A stretch of DNA of 64,000 nucleotides from Kudoa neothunni (lineage: Eukaryota; Cnidaria). Made by a program: the position numbers and the translations under genes. Position 1 is the stretch's first letter; each line of letters opens with the position of its first letter. Shown piece by piece: positions 23,601 to 33,572 of this stretch. Location: NCBI GenBank assembly GCA_964304625.1, contig OZ199839.1, forward strand, positions 10,478,001 to 10,542,000, in the 5' to 3' direction. Under the pieces are notes generated by a model. That model had not been told where the DNA came from, ran no database searches, and saw only the letters and a program-made list of their open reading frames with translations.

Positions 23601-26600
23601 AATGCTTACACCACGAGATTTATTACTCAAAGGACGTAAGAATTATTGCGAGAAATCTTCAAACGTTTCTAAATAAATTATTTTAGCTTCTAGCCTACTT
23701 AATGTCATGTCTTCCACAAAAAATGTGGAAGAATTTACCGTTAGTTACAATTTGAAATTGAGAAAACATCTTACCAACCTTCCAATAAAAATAAAGTACA
23801 CATCAGAAAATGGCGTCATTGCGGAAGTTACGAAAGTCGAGGATATATCTTGTAACAAGGGAATGTGCAATATAAACATTAAATTGAACGATTATTATTA
23901 TCCTGGTACATTGTCCTTATCATCAGAAAAACTTCTTGATTCTTACTCACATGATGTTTCCCCTCGTATATCAAAATAACTATTTATATTCTTGTTTCAT
24001 GTTGAAATTTTTAGCAAAGACAACATGTGACATTAAACATGACATTAATGAATCAAAATTAACTCTCACTTTTACTATTAATAAGCCCTATAATTCATTC
24101 CCAGCTAATTTGAGAATTTCTTGCAGTGACGATAAACGATATATTAAATTCGATGATAAGGATATTCTGGGGAAAACGATTTCGTGCAATAACATGGTCT
24201 GCGTCGATACATTCAATTACGATTACACAAAAGATTGTAATGTTACAGTGAATTCAATAATATTTTCAGAAGATAAATCAATCCAGATTGATAAAGGTAG
24301 ATGTTTTTTTTAAGTTATAATCATTAAACTTCCTTAATAATAATTTTACAATAATTGCATATGTTAATGCATTTAGGAATATACCCTTATGATATTGAAT
24401 ATGTTGAAGAAGGAAATAACCTAAAAATTATGTTCATAATGGATAGGGATTTTGACAGAATTAAACTTAATAGTTACAAATTGACGAAAGAAGATAATTC
24501 AACTAAAATATCTTTCAGCGAATCTTCTCAAGATATTAGTTGTAATAACAATATTTGTGAGTTTACGATAAACAGTGGCATTGCCGAGGATGACAGCTAT
24601 CTTACATTTACTTCAGATATGCTCATTCAAAAAACATTCAAAATATCTGGATGTATATATATATATATATATTTATTTATTTCAAAAAATTTTTATTTTA
24701 ATGCATAAATTAATTTAGCATCAAAAAAATTGGAAGTTATCTCGTTTTCTGGAGAAATTGCCGGATTAGTTGTTAGACTTAGTTGGAAATTACGAAAATA
24801 CGTTCCATCGATACAATTAGGTATAGAATACCAAGGAGAAAATGTTCCGGAAGGATCTAATCTCGTTAACTCTGAAATGGTAGTTAATTGCGAAAAGGGT
24901 GTATGCTCAATTGAATTCCCCATGAATGATTATTATTATCCAGTAACAATATCTGTAACATCTGAAAAATTTTCTGTAGCCTACTCTCATAAATATACCC
25001 CACGTAATATAATCAATTATTAATTAAATTTCGAATAATATATTTATTTTTAGCAATAAGTACGTATAAAGTCGATTACAGATTTGGTTCGGAATCATTA
25101 AATTTAAATTTTGTTCTTGAACAACCCTACCGAAAATTTCCAGTTGACTTAACAATGGCATGCAGTGACGATAAAAGTGTTAAAGAAAACACCGTGGAAA
25201 AAAATATTCAAAATATAGTCACATGTGCAGACGATAAATGCACCACCAATATTGATTATGACATCAAGAAAGATTGTATTGTAACAATCAATTCTGATAT
25301 ATTTTCGGAGGAAAAATCAATAGATATTGACAAAGGTAAAATTCTGTAAATAATTGATGGACTTAAATTAATTTTATAGTGAGATCAAAATTCAAATTTG
25401 ATAATTATTTCCTGGACGGAGAATTAGTTTTAGAAATCACATTAGTAGAGAATTATAGTCAAATTCGTTTGAATTGGACATTAGCAGATGGAAATCTCCA
25501 ACCTGAGAAGAAATCAAATGGGTTTGAAACGGTCGAGTGTTCCAATAAGCTATGCAAAATTTCATTTGGTCAACGCAATACGAAAACATTTTACACATTA
25601 TTTTATGATTCTGCTTACCTTGAACAACAACCAAAATTGGATTTTGATATAAGTTTGTCTAAATAATATATATATTTTTAAATTTATTTTATGATAGAAT
25701 TGAGATGGACTGAAATATTTAATAATGTAAGCATTTTCACTAAAAACAAATTAAAATTATTGGATGAAGATAAAAAAATAGTAATATTACCCTGTTGAAA
25801 ATTATATTCTATAAATAGTTTTAGTCTGTTACCGATATTAGCACCGCATGGAGTGACATTTTGAAGGGTGAATAATTTATATATTCTATATATATCGTGA
25901 TCGAAAAAATATATTTGAATCTAGATGGAAGTAGTGATGCAAAAGAAGAAACAACACCTGAACCAGAAAAAGAGAATACCCAAGAAACTACTCCAGAGAT
26001 AGTCGAAAACAAAGAGGAGTATTTTTCTGCTAGTTAATACTACATAATTATGGAATTTTAGGAAATTTTTACAGGCTGTTAACATTCTTGATGACATCAT
26101 ATTAAATATGAACCAAACCGACGAAGTTTCTAATGATCATTTTAAGTTTAAAGCATTTGATGTAGCAGATGATTCTAATGTGATTCAATATACTACTAAG
26201 TATTTATATTATGATATGTACATCACTAATAACTAAAAATAGGAGCGAAAATGTCACCACCACAAACAATTCTGAAACTACCATGTCAATTCAAATAGAC
26301 ACACTGGATAGTAAAAATACTGATGCTCCCATTGTTGAAAATCAAGTGGCATTGGCTATCACTAAAGCCCAATCTGTGGTATCTCAGTCAAAAGATAATG
26401 TGATGGTAGCTGGTGATATTATCGTCTTGAAAATTAAAAATCAAGAAAATAAAAAGATTAACTTTACATTCAGCCAGATCATTAATAATGCTGACGATGT
26501 CATATACACCAAATGTTGCACATTAAACAGTATATTAAAAATTCTCAAATTATTTTATGAGATATTAAGCTACATGTTAACAAAATGTAATCAATTCTTT

Positions 26601-27756
26601 AGGAAATACACTCAAATGGGAACAAGTATATTGCTCTCCGCTTAGTAGGGAAATACTGCCCGAAAATCGAATAAATGTCACATGCTCATGTAATCACACT
26701 ACAAGCTATGCTGTGGTGTTTGATTTCAGAGAGAGGGACGACGCTACATCATCTGACGCTAACAAGTATCGTCAAACTGAAATTTCCCTTAGTTTAACAG
26801 TAATATCGTTGGTCTTTTTATTTCTAACACTGATTTGTCTAATCACCTCAGAGTAATCATGATTACCTATTATGCTCAGCGTTCTTAATTCATATTTTGT
26901 TTTTAGAACAAGAAGAACTATGCGTGTTAAAGCGCAAATTGGATTGTGCATTTCGTTGTTTTTCTTACAAGCGTTCTATGTTTCTATTAATATCTTTAAA
27001 AATAAGCCAAAAGTCTGCTTCGCCTTGGCGGTCAGCATTCATGTAATGTTGCAAACGGTGTATTATTCCTTCCTGCTCAACACCTATTTATTGTTCCACA
27101 CGTTGATTTTTACCATGAAGAAAATTCCTGGTCCTGTCTTCAAACTATGTTTAGCTTTATCATGGGGTAATATAGATACACCTTGATTTTTCATATAAAA
27201 CTTGTTTGTAGCTATTCCTGGAGTGATTACATCCCTGTGTGTTGTGTTTATGAGGAACAATTACGCGAAGAATTCAAAGTAACACTCTGCCATCAAACCC
27301 TACTTATTCATTAATTTTTTTAGTTGTGTAGTAACTGGCAGTACAAGTCTTTACACAACAACAATACCTAGCGGTGTTGTCGTTTCGTTTAGTGTCTTCG
27401 TTTGTATTTGCGTAATCTGCAATTTGAGACGAGCAGAAAAGAAAAGAGGTAAAAGTGGATCAACCCTGTCCAAGGCCAAACAGATTTTCTTCTTAGCGAT
27501 TCTTTTGGGTTTGCCATTGATATTCCAATATTTAATCTTCATTGATGATGGTGGAAAAGGAGAGTTGGTTTTCGTTATAACCAATTGTTCTCAAGGAATA
27601 TTCTTTTTCTTGATTATTGTGTTGTCCAATTCTACAATGAGAACCCACGCTCTTTCATCAGTCGGATTGATGAGTAGTTCAGCCTCGAAACCATCTTATA
27701 TGATGCAATCGAAATCTAAAAGCATGACCCAAACCTCAAATCTTATTAAACACTAG
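5554..27756 (+). CDS. Giant adhesion GPCR-like receptor, copy 2 (complete, 32 exons)
   Basis: Exons: 5554-5611, 5690-5974, 6027-6302, 10693-10947, 10996-11274, 14995-15276, 15331-15564, 15610-15891, 15939-16463, 16510-16785, 16865-17157, 17204-17483, 17723-18013, 18060-18314, 18366-18971, 23050-23319, 23363-23635, 23687-23965, 24015-24296, 24377-24652, 24719-25003, 25054-25335, 25380-25652, 25698-25780, 25825-25867, 25925-26018, 26062-26199, 26243-26529, 26603-26852, 26907-27166, 27212-27278, 27324-27756. They sum to 8,352 bases, so 2,783 residues. The order is signal peptide, about 24 Cys-containing modules, stalk, GAIN-like part, GPS and seven helices. The GPS, helix 7 (NCSQGIFFFL) and the first intracellular loop (TRRTMRVKAQIGLCISL) are of adhesion GPCR type. 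All junctions are GT-AG and the frame is kept throughout. Start chosen because ATG 5554 opens a hydrophobic leader and is shared with copy 3. The modules are unrecognised and the ligand unknown. Some junctions may be off by a few bases. Confidence 0.85.
5690..6302 (+). CDS. Modules 1-2 of receptor copy 2
   Basis: Two exons (5690-5974 and 6027-6302), each one module of about 92-95 residues with phase-1 introns on both sides. Module 1 starts with DQINTCDLSAKYKYG and holds the pair CVSNYC before a beta-strand-like KILIFEV. Module 2 starts DPMDIEIVYRR and has Cys in FHCQLF and ERCDRM. The copy 3 equivalents are 36745-37029 and 37083-37358. The second module differs from copy 3 mainly near its end (RCDRMVVQLQETKLF against ECEQMIIGLNERKLY). 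Confidence 0.8.
6716..8592 (-). mobile_element. Tigger/pogo DNA transposon in intron 3 of copy 2
   Basis: Inverted ends of about 28 bases (CAGTGGGTGACGGGTTGTTC at 6716; the other end reads TAGTGGGTGACGTGTAGTTC) are flanked by TA. On the minus strand lies a pogo-type transposase in several frames: an HTH part (about 8187-7978), GEADS..., the first catalytic motif IIDETALFYQLL (7950-7840), the second ILLLSDNASS (7525-7490), and an acidic C-terminal frame of 186 residues (7495-6935). At least three frame changes make it inactive. A partial extra copy of the end sequence lies near 8400-8428. Copy 3 has no such insertion in this intron, so it arrived after the gene duplication. Confidence 0.85.
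9010..10608 (-). mobile_element. Tigger-like transposon in intron 3 of copy 2
   Basis: The ends are inverted (CAATCGTACCTCAATGTTGC from 9010; the right end read inward is CAATTGTGACTCGATACTCC) and flanked by TA. A second inverted pair, TTACGCAATA-like, lies just inside. The minus strand keeps the transposase motif NFDETAHFYE near 9840, heavily decayed. It is homologous over its full length to 57485-59338. Confidence 0.7.
10693..11274 (+). CDS. Modules 3-4 of receptor copy 2
   Basis: Exons 10693-10947 and 10996-11274 lie between two large introns that are full of transposon remains. Module 3 (DENPIKGYIETGGYVF onward) has no clear Cys pair. Module 4 holds CHNKDRSGC, a longer version of the usual spacing. 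Both exons begin and end in phase 1. The copy 3 equivalents are 38951-39205 and 39253-39531. Identity is high but not complete. Confidence 0.8.
11275..12372. other. Intron 5 of copy 2, left part
   Basis: Intronic AT-rich sequence between exon 5 and the pogo element. A reading frame on the minus strand (11453-11689) has no recognisable product. Nothing else is seen. Confidence 0.5.
12373..13307 (+). mobile_element. Short pogo-type element in intron 5 of copy 2
   Basis: The left end, CAGTAAGTAACCAATTTCAC at 12373, and the right end (near 13290-13307) are inverted repeats flanked by TA. An extra copy of the end sequence sits at 12533-12560 and matches the right end better than the left end does. 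Between 12757 and 13060 a plus-strand trace of pogo transposase remains: EWIWWTRSKK, LVKEKG, SETTSNWIDQ and YDVDETATFYR. Only the N-terminal half of the transposase is left, in more than one frame. Confidence 0.7.
13308..14994. other. Intron 5 of copy 2, right part
   Basis: Intronic AT-rich sequence with a run of about 14 C (around 14256-14269) and a short TA run near 14898-14912. No gene or clear element is seen. Confidence 0.5.
14995..18971 (+). CDS. Modules 5-16 of receptor copy 2
   Basis: Ten tightly packed exons (14995-15276, 15331-15564, 15610-15891, 15939-16463, 16510-16785, 16865-17157, 17204-17483, 17723-18013, 18060-18314, 18366-18971), mostly with introns of 45-80 bases. Exon 15939-16463 carries two modules; the second starts at GIHYES and parallels the first (KISYES). 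Exon 18366-18971 also carries two modules unless a 42-base stop-free segment (18663-18704) is an intron. The junction between exons 16865-17157 and 17204-17483 is phase 0, the only exception in the module array. Cys pairs include CDEKNLNC, CSNDSGC, CVDYFC and CTMGIC. Confidence 0.8.
19706..20682. mobile_element. hAT-type element in intron 15 of copy 2
   Basis: The left end CAGGGGTCTCCAAAG and right end (inward CAGAAGTCTTCAAAC) are inverted repeats of hAT type. The 8-base flanks are ATTTAGAT (19698-19705) and ATTCAGAT (20683-20690), a target-site duplication with one change. The same element is at 48741-49765 in copy 3. No clear transposase is visible; it is short for an autonomous hAT. Confidence 0.75.
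20691..23049. other. Intron 15 of copy 2, right part
   Basis: Intronic sequence alignable with 49774-52136 of copy 3. It holds a possible ancient pseudogene trace starting MSEKKIVTVDEMMAQIE at 21483, but no active gene. Intron 15 also continues to the left of the hAT element (18972-19697), where nothing else was seen. Confidence 0.5.
23050..25652 (+). CDS. Modules 17-24 of receptor copy 2
   Basis: Eight one-module exons (23050-23319, 23363-23635, 23687-23965, 24015-24296, 24377-24652, 24719-25003, 25054-25335, 25380-25652), all phase 1 on both sides. The Cys pairs are CDEGVC, CQQNIC, CNKGMC, CNNMVC, CNNNIC, CEKGVC, CADDKC and CSNKLC, each followed by a short strand. Modules seem to alternate between two kinds: those ending like SLSSEKLLDSYSHDVSP and those ending like VTINSDIFSEEKSIDIDK. 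This hints that the array grew by duplicating pairs. The fold is not recognised; an Ig- or E-set-like beta sandwich is only a guess. Confidence 0.82.
25698..26703 (+). CDS. Stalk, GAIN-like region and GPS of receptor copy 2
   Basis: Short exons 25698-25780, 25825-25867, 25925-26018 (Thr/Glu/Pro-rich linker, e.g. KEETTPEPEKENTQETTPEI), 26062-26199, 26243-26529 and the start of 26603-26852. Intron phases here are 0, 1 and 2, unlike the module array. The GPS joins CCTLN (end of exon 26243-26529) to KWEQVYCS and CSCNHTTSYAVVFDF. The His-x-Thr triplet expected for self-cleavage is present, so cleavage would fall before Thr at 26701-26703. What follows (TSYAVVF) resembles the tethered-agonist sequences of adhesion GPCRs. 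Copies 1 and 3 have the same motif (Thr at 1400-1402 and 55787-55789). Confidence 0.8.
26704..27756 (+). CDS. Seven-helix domain of receptor copy 2
   Basis: The rest of exon 26603-26852 gives helix 1 (around LTVISLVFLFLTLICLI). Exon 26907-27166 gives loop 1, helix 2, helix 3 starting at the conserved Cys (PKVCFALAV) and the start of helix 4. Exon 27212-27278 finishes helix 4. Exon 27324-27756 gives helix 5 (IPSGVVVSFSVFVCICVIC), helix 6 (KAKQIFFLAILLGLPLIF), helix 7 (TNCSQGIFFFLIIVLSN) and a Ser-rich tail. The pattern is adhesion (B2) class. Copies 1 and 3 are nearly identical here (1403-2455 and 55790-56842). Confidence 0.85.
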
Positions 27757-28099
27757 TTCCCCTTTGGATACTTATTATAGTTATTTAACTAAACTAATAT
27801 ATTAGTTTGTCTTATATATTTCGATCTATTTTGATTAATGATTAGACTTTTTTGGCGTTCTGAATTATTCATTCTTTTTACGATGTAAACAATTGATATA
27901 CAAATTTCTTTTTAGGTTTCTGTTTTTTCAGGTCTTTCCTTGAGTAAATTCTACATAATAACGTAGATTCAATCAATTTTTAATTAAAGATGTAGTATAC
28001 TGACTTAAACAACAGCAGCCGTTTAACAAATGGATTATTTGACGTGTTTTAAACCTGGTGTTTACGTATGAGGTGAAAATAAATTAACACGCTTTATAC

Positions 28100-29399
28100 A
28101 ATATTTCACTACCAAGATGTAAACATGGCGCGCGATCGTCAGTTTTTAAGAATTAACATTCAGACAAGCCTGTTGAACCAGAAATTATTAATAGAATAAG
28201 AAAATACGAAATTTTTAATATGAAAGATAGGACAAAAATTTTCCAGCAACTCTAAGTATTCGTATTTTGATAAAATTCCTAAAATCGTTCAGAACAGGAA
28301 GACCAACGGTTAAATATCTGGGCCTCTAGGCATACACGAATCTACGATAAGTAGAATTGTCAAAAAGATAAATGTAACGGAGTCAGAAGAAAGACTATCA
28401 ACGGGTGGAGATTGCCGTTCATTATTGAACGCTGATCAAAAACTGTTTATTATTAATGAGATGGATTACAATTGTACGCTATCCCTTAAACAATTAACCG
28501 AAAAGATCGTTTAGAAATACTCCATTCGAATTTCTTTACAAACCACCTTCAGGGTTCTGAATGAATTCCATTATACCCTGAAAAAATATCATTAGTACCA
28601 GTGGACAGGAACCCACTTATAACTATTTCATTAAGAAACGTGTATGAAATTAATTTTAAATTTGGCTTATGATTTTCTTAGTTATGTGAACAAATACATC
28701 CGTCTGGAACCAAAATATTCTGAAATTCTATTTATTGACAAATCGACGATTTCAATGCGATCACTTACAGGAACTAAAGCAAATTTAAACTTGAAATCTA
28801 TTAGATCCCAAAAAAAATACGTTAATAGTAGCCATGAGCAGTAACAAAATTTGGGGATTTAAAATTTACACAGGCGGTGTACACCAATTTGTTTTTCCTC
28901 ATTTTTAACGGATCATTTCGAAAATTTGGAAGCAAATTCAATAGAAAAGGCCATCTAATAATGAATAACGACGCATTCCACAAAACCAAAAGTGTAAAAG
29001 CATTGATTGAAAACAACCCCATAAATTGTTGCTGCTACCACCCTATTCGTCATTCCTTAATCCGATTGATGCAGTATTTGGATAACTTAAATCCATTGTG
29101 AAACGGATGGGACCCATAACACATTCGGAGCTGCTCGAATGTATTAGAAAAAGCCCAGAGGAAATAACAGATGTGAACTGTGCGAATTAAGTAAACCATT
29201 CAAGATCTTATTCCTCGACCTCCTTGCACAAAAAATGAATTAACAATTAGGAATAAAAAATATATATGAATAAAATTTAAGCATCCCCTGTTATTTCAGC
29301 GTTACATAGCTTTTTTTAAAGTTTCACTGACATTTTTAAAATAAAGTTTAACATTTTAATACATATGCGCCATTTTTGCATCTTAGTTATGAAATACTG
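28100..29399 (+). mobile_element. IS630/Tc1-mariner-type transposon
   Basis: Inverted ends of about 30 bases (CAATATTTCACTACCAAGAT at 28100; inward from the right CAGTATTTCATAACTAAGAT) are flanked by TA. Plus-strand transposase traces in order: IHESTISRIVKKINVTE (HTH), NCTLSLKQLTEKIV, LSYVNKYIRLEPKYSE, GTKANLNLKSIRS, IMNNDAFHKTKSVK (second catalytic Asp) and PPYSSFLNPIDAVF (third catalytic site, NPID where NPIE is usual). Several frame changes and stops make it inactive. It lies 30 bases after the end of duplicated block B. Confidence 0.85.
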
Positions 29400-30353
29400 T
29401 ATATTTCTCTTTAATATAATTAGTAGTTGTAACATGCGGATTAATATTAGGTCACATTAATAAATTTATCGAATATAACTATAAATTGAATAAATCCTTG
29501 TTATTGCATAATAAATAAATCTAGCATCAATAAATATAAACTTATAATAGTTAACAGGCATGCTATTCACAAAATACTATTTTGTGTATTTTTTTATTGT
29601 TGACATTATTACAGACAAATTAATCTCTTATATGGAAGGTAAATAAATATTAATTTTTTTTAACACATACTGAATAATATAAAACCTAAAAATTATAAAT
29701 AACTTAACTTAAAAAAATAAATATAAACAATTTTAATGGAAAAAGATATCTCTTTTTTCCAAAAGTAAAAAACAAGTACAAAAACTTATAAGTAAAATAG
29801 ATTATTTCCAGTATTTTTACACTTATTAAATTACATATAATAAAATGTATATATCTCTAATAAGCGTTTTTCTTGATAAAAAATATAGAACATAACTTCT
29901 AATCATTTTACTTCATACTGTCTTTAAGATAATTTTAAAAATGTTCTTAGCGGATACATCCTCGAATAACTTACTAAAAGTGAAAAAATAATGCTAATTT
30001 TAAGCTTATTTCTGAATTTTAATACGTAGATGAATGCATATAATTAAGATATGAAACAGTGACGCCATAAGCTAGCAACAAATGCAATCATTGTGGAAAT
30101 AAAGGTTTCATCGCGAACGCGAATAATACCAAATCCGAAGTTTGTTAGGATACCGATTATTACCGATATGTGTGTGGCTAAAGTGAACTTTAATCCAAAT
30201 TCTATAGTTATTTATAGAATCAAAAGTTTTTATAAAATCTTACAGAATATTTTTAATCTGGGTATTACTGTTGACATCAAGCATTCGTGGTAAAATAATC
30301 ATTTTGCTCATTCATTTGCGCATAAAAGATAATCGTTTTGATTTGTTAAGATT
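29400..30353. other. Intergenic, no gene seen
   Basis: Very AT-rich sequence between the IS630-type element and the piggyBac transposase. The missing left end of the piggyBac element may lie here but I could not find it. Confidence 0.4.
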
Positions 30354-32513
30354 TTATAGGTTTTCGGTGTGGTAATTGATAACACACCTTCTATTTTTTG
30401 GTAGACAACAATAGCGATAACATTTTATACACGTAAATTGGGGGGTTCGTTGGAATAATCTGCATCGAGACTATGAGGACATTATCGCAGAATAATATCT
30501 AATATGGTTGAATCTTATGTGGTCGCTAATTGGATTTAATTTTACTGGAATATTTTCATTTTCGATAGAATAATTTCCCTCCACGGAGTAATTCAAAAAC
30601 GGTCTACCACGTTTTCTGAGGACACAAGGTTCCTGACGATGATATCGAAGGGTTTCACTTATTTTTAATGAAAAATGCATTAAATCTAATGTTTAATTTA
30701 TCGGAACATTTGTGATGGTAAAATTTCTTTTGTGGAGTAGCCATGCATATACATTGTATGTATTCAGAGTCCAAAAGAAAATCCTAAAATAATATTTCCT
30801 GCTATTATGGTTCATAACATAGAGCGACATAAGCATGTTAGACAAGTCAACTCCGCCCATGTTGCTATTGTATTCCGCGACAAATACAGGACATGGAGTA
30901 TTAATCATTCTTTTTTCGATCTGACAAATCTCTTCACGGTCTTTATTGGTCCCGGTGATGAAAGAGTTGAGGAGTATGTTACAATGGATCCGTCGAACCA
31001 GCGTGTTATGGAAATTCCGCTGTTGAATTCGTGAATGGTTTTGTAGGCTCCTTTCTACTGTCTTCAAATCCATTTCACTTTTTAATAGGCATCCTTTAAT
31101 CTATTCTTACGAATTGTACCCACGAAATAAATATTTCTTTTTTTCAGATAAATCTGAAGGGGAATCGAGGTAAACCAATTGTCAAAATGCACAAAGTATA
31201 TTTTTGATGAAGGTAAACTTTCTCATAATTTTACCATGAAGTCACCAGACACCAATCCACAACTTTTTTAAACACTAGGTCTATCTTCGTCGTATATATG
31301 AAAATCGTGCACTATTCCATTTACTCCGCACCTAGCAAACACCTTGAAACCCTATTTCATCGGTTTATTCGGAAGGTATTGTTTGGTTTACAGCGACTTT
31401 TAAATGGGATCATTTGTTCATCTATGAAATTTTTTTATCACATTGGATTAACAAAGAGGACTCTCCGACGGAATTCAAAATTGGTGTAATTTTAGCCAAT
31501 CTATCATAATTAGGATGATCGGGGTTTGTTATAATTCTTGATTGTCAATAAAATGTATATATTTGCATTTATTTTCAAATTTCACTCCTGACAAACACTC
31601 GATAATAGGAGGATAATTGAGGAGTTTTACCCAATAGCAACGGTATCGTGGCATTTTGACAATTCTCATTATAATCAATACTCCTATATACTTTTGTACA
31701 TATTTTTTATCAACGCTAAAACTAGAGTTTTCTTGTGTGGAGTATACATTTGTTTGTTCAGTGATTTCCTCGAACAAATCCTCGTTGAAAAAAATTGAAA
31801 TAACCAATAGGCAAAACGAGGTCGGTAACTTCATTAAAATCGCCATACTCGTTCTATAATTTTCTTAGAATGTTGTCAGTATTGTTTTCTGTACTCTATT
31901 TAAACGTATCAACAATTTTATTGTCAGAACTCTCTGGATCGTAAGCTGTTTCCAAGATAGTTTTACCATAATTTTTGTCGGAGTTACAAATTTCGAAGTC
32001 GCCCGCATATTCTCTTGGATCAAAAATATCAGAATTAGGAAATATAACAATTTATTTAACAATTCTACCCTCTTAAGAACGTTTAAAAACCAATTCGCGT
32101 TCCATGCATTCAAATACCGGAGATCCACGAAAGCCAAATGTCCACCCTAACACTCACGTGAAGACTAACCGCTATCATCGTATTTATTATTACGTATCCT
32201 CTATAAATTTGTATATGTAAACTAACTGGCGTGATTGATAATATATATATATATATATATTTGAAATAAAAATATATTCATATATGTTTGTTTTGTCGGT
32301 TATTTTTTGCGACACGAGGAATTATAAAAAATGATGAATAAATCGAACATAAACATTTGTTAAACCGCGTTCATACTTAAATATTAAGTAAAAAGTAAAT
32401 ATAACTTCAAAATAATAAAAATATTTATGGAAGTACTCTAGAGAAACTATAATTACATATATACAGACGTATTAATTTATTGGGTACTAGGGTGGACATT
32501 TGTCACGAAAGGG
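30354..32513 (-). mobile_element. piggyBac transposon with decayed transposase
   Basis: Minus-strand transposase pieces in order: FFNEDLFEEITEQTNVYS and YIGVLIIMRIVKMPRYR (31846-31529), PCPVFVAEYNSNMGGVDLSN with the following RKYYFRIFFW (about 30900-30760), then the C-terminal Cys-rich domain RCRLFQRTPQFTCIKC...CCLPKNRRC with stop at 30354-30356. Several frame changes separate the pieces. The right end reads TTAACCCTTTCGTGACAAAT inward from 32517, with TTAA at 32514-32517, the typical piggyBac target. An inverted copy of the subterminal sequence CAAATGTCCACCCTA (32135-32149 against 32488-32502) is also present. The left end was not found. Confidence 0.82.
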
Positions 32514-32600
32514 TTAAAATGGAGTTTCCGATGGATAATATTGACATTATATTACTAAAATATTTGTCTTTTTAAATCCGATTTTAAAAAACTTTTTAAC

Positions 32601-33300
32601 ATGCCACAAAATTTGGGGCTGTTGCCAGAATTTAAAAAGTGCAGTAAATGCTTATCAGGTATGTATCCGATAAATCAAAAAAACAAAATTGATTTGTATA
32701 TATTTTTTTGCGGCATTTGAAAAAAGAAATGTTAATCAGAAACGGAATCTTTTTAGAGGTGTCACATTTATCGATATGACAGATATTTTCCCTGATGTAT
32801 TTTAATCTAAATGACTTAAATATGTCACATAGAACAATCTGTAGGCAGCTGTGTATTGGTTCTGAGCACATTGTAGTTGATTGGATGCGGTATCTTCGAG
32901 AAATTTACTCTGAGTACTTAGACTCCCATCACGAAAAAATTGGTTCCCCTGGCTTAGTTGTTCAAATCGACGAGTCGTTTATCTGTAGAAGGAAATACCA
33001 TGTGGAAAAATTTTAGTCAACCCGTCTTGTTGGATTGTTAGTGGAATTGACAGCAACGCTAATATTTTCCAGAAAATTACAGATATTCGAGACAAACCTA
33101 CGTTGGAAAATATCATCTTGAACAATGTCGAATCGGGATCGATGATTTAGACGAGTGGTTGGAAAGGATAAAAAGATTTATCCCTTATTGCTTATCAACA
33201 TGAAGTTGTGATGCATAAACATGGATTCAAACGAATGGATGTGTTATGTTTCTTAAGTGCGCTCACCCAACTACAGAATAACACACGCGGCCTGACTGGG
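32601..33300 (+). mobile_element. Merlin (IS1016-like) transposase remnant
   Basis: The plus strand starts MPQNLGLLPEFKKCSKC (zinc-ribbon Cys pair), then NGIFLEVSHLSI. The next frame (32795-33016) gives CRQLCIGSEHIVVDWMRYLR and GSPGLVVQIDESFICRRKYH, the Merlin IDES..-RKY signature. Further on NPSCWIVSGID and ENIILNNVESGSM continue the DDE domain in another frame. At least three frame changes or stops are present. End repeats were not identified. It lies less than 100 bases from the piggyBac end at 32513. Confidence 0.75.
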
Positions 33301-33572
33301 TCCAATAACTAATAATATTAAGGGGGGTTTTAGCGTGGCGGATAGGCCGCCAATAATACGCAGTTATGGCTAATCCTTAACATGATGAAATTCATATTAA
33401 TCGCATTGAAGCCATTTGAAGGTCAGTGAAAAGATAGTATCGTCATATCACCAACAGGAGATCAGAATTGATTTGTTATTACCTCTCAGAATACCACTTC
33501 AAAAGAAAATTCATTGTTGAAACTTTTAAAATATATATATATATATATATATTAACAATCAATGAACTATAT

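Larger units (their letters stand above)
5185..28069. repeat. Duplicated block B (gene 2 with flanks)
   Basis: The block is homologous to 36230-57070 (block C) on the same strand. Its right end shares 1-2768 with block A at an offset of 25,301. The match to A stops abruptly at about 28069/2768, and the match to C at about 27985/57070. Large introns differ in length between B and C because of separate transposon insertions. Confidence 0.9.

Noticed and set aside
32239-32261. TA-repeat tracts here and near 33532-33552 and 24653-24671
   Set aside because: Simple sequence common in AT-rich genomes. Not a promoter or origin by itself.
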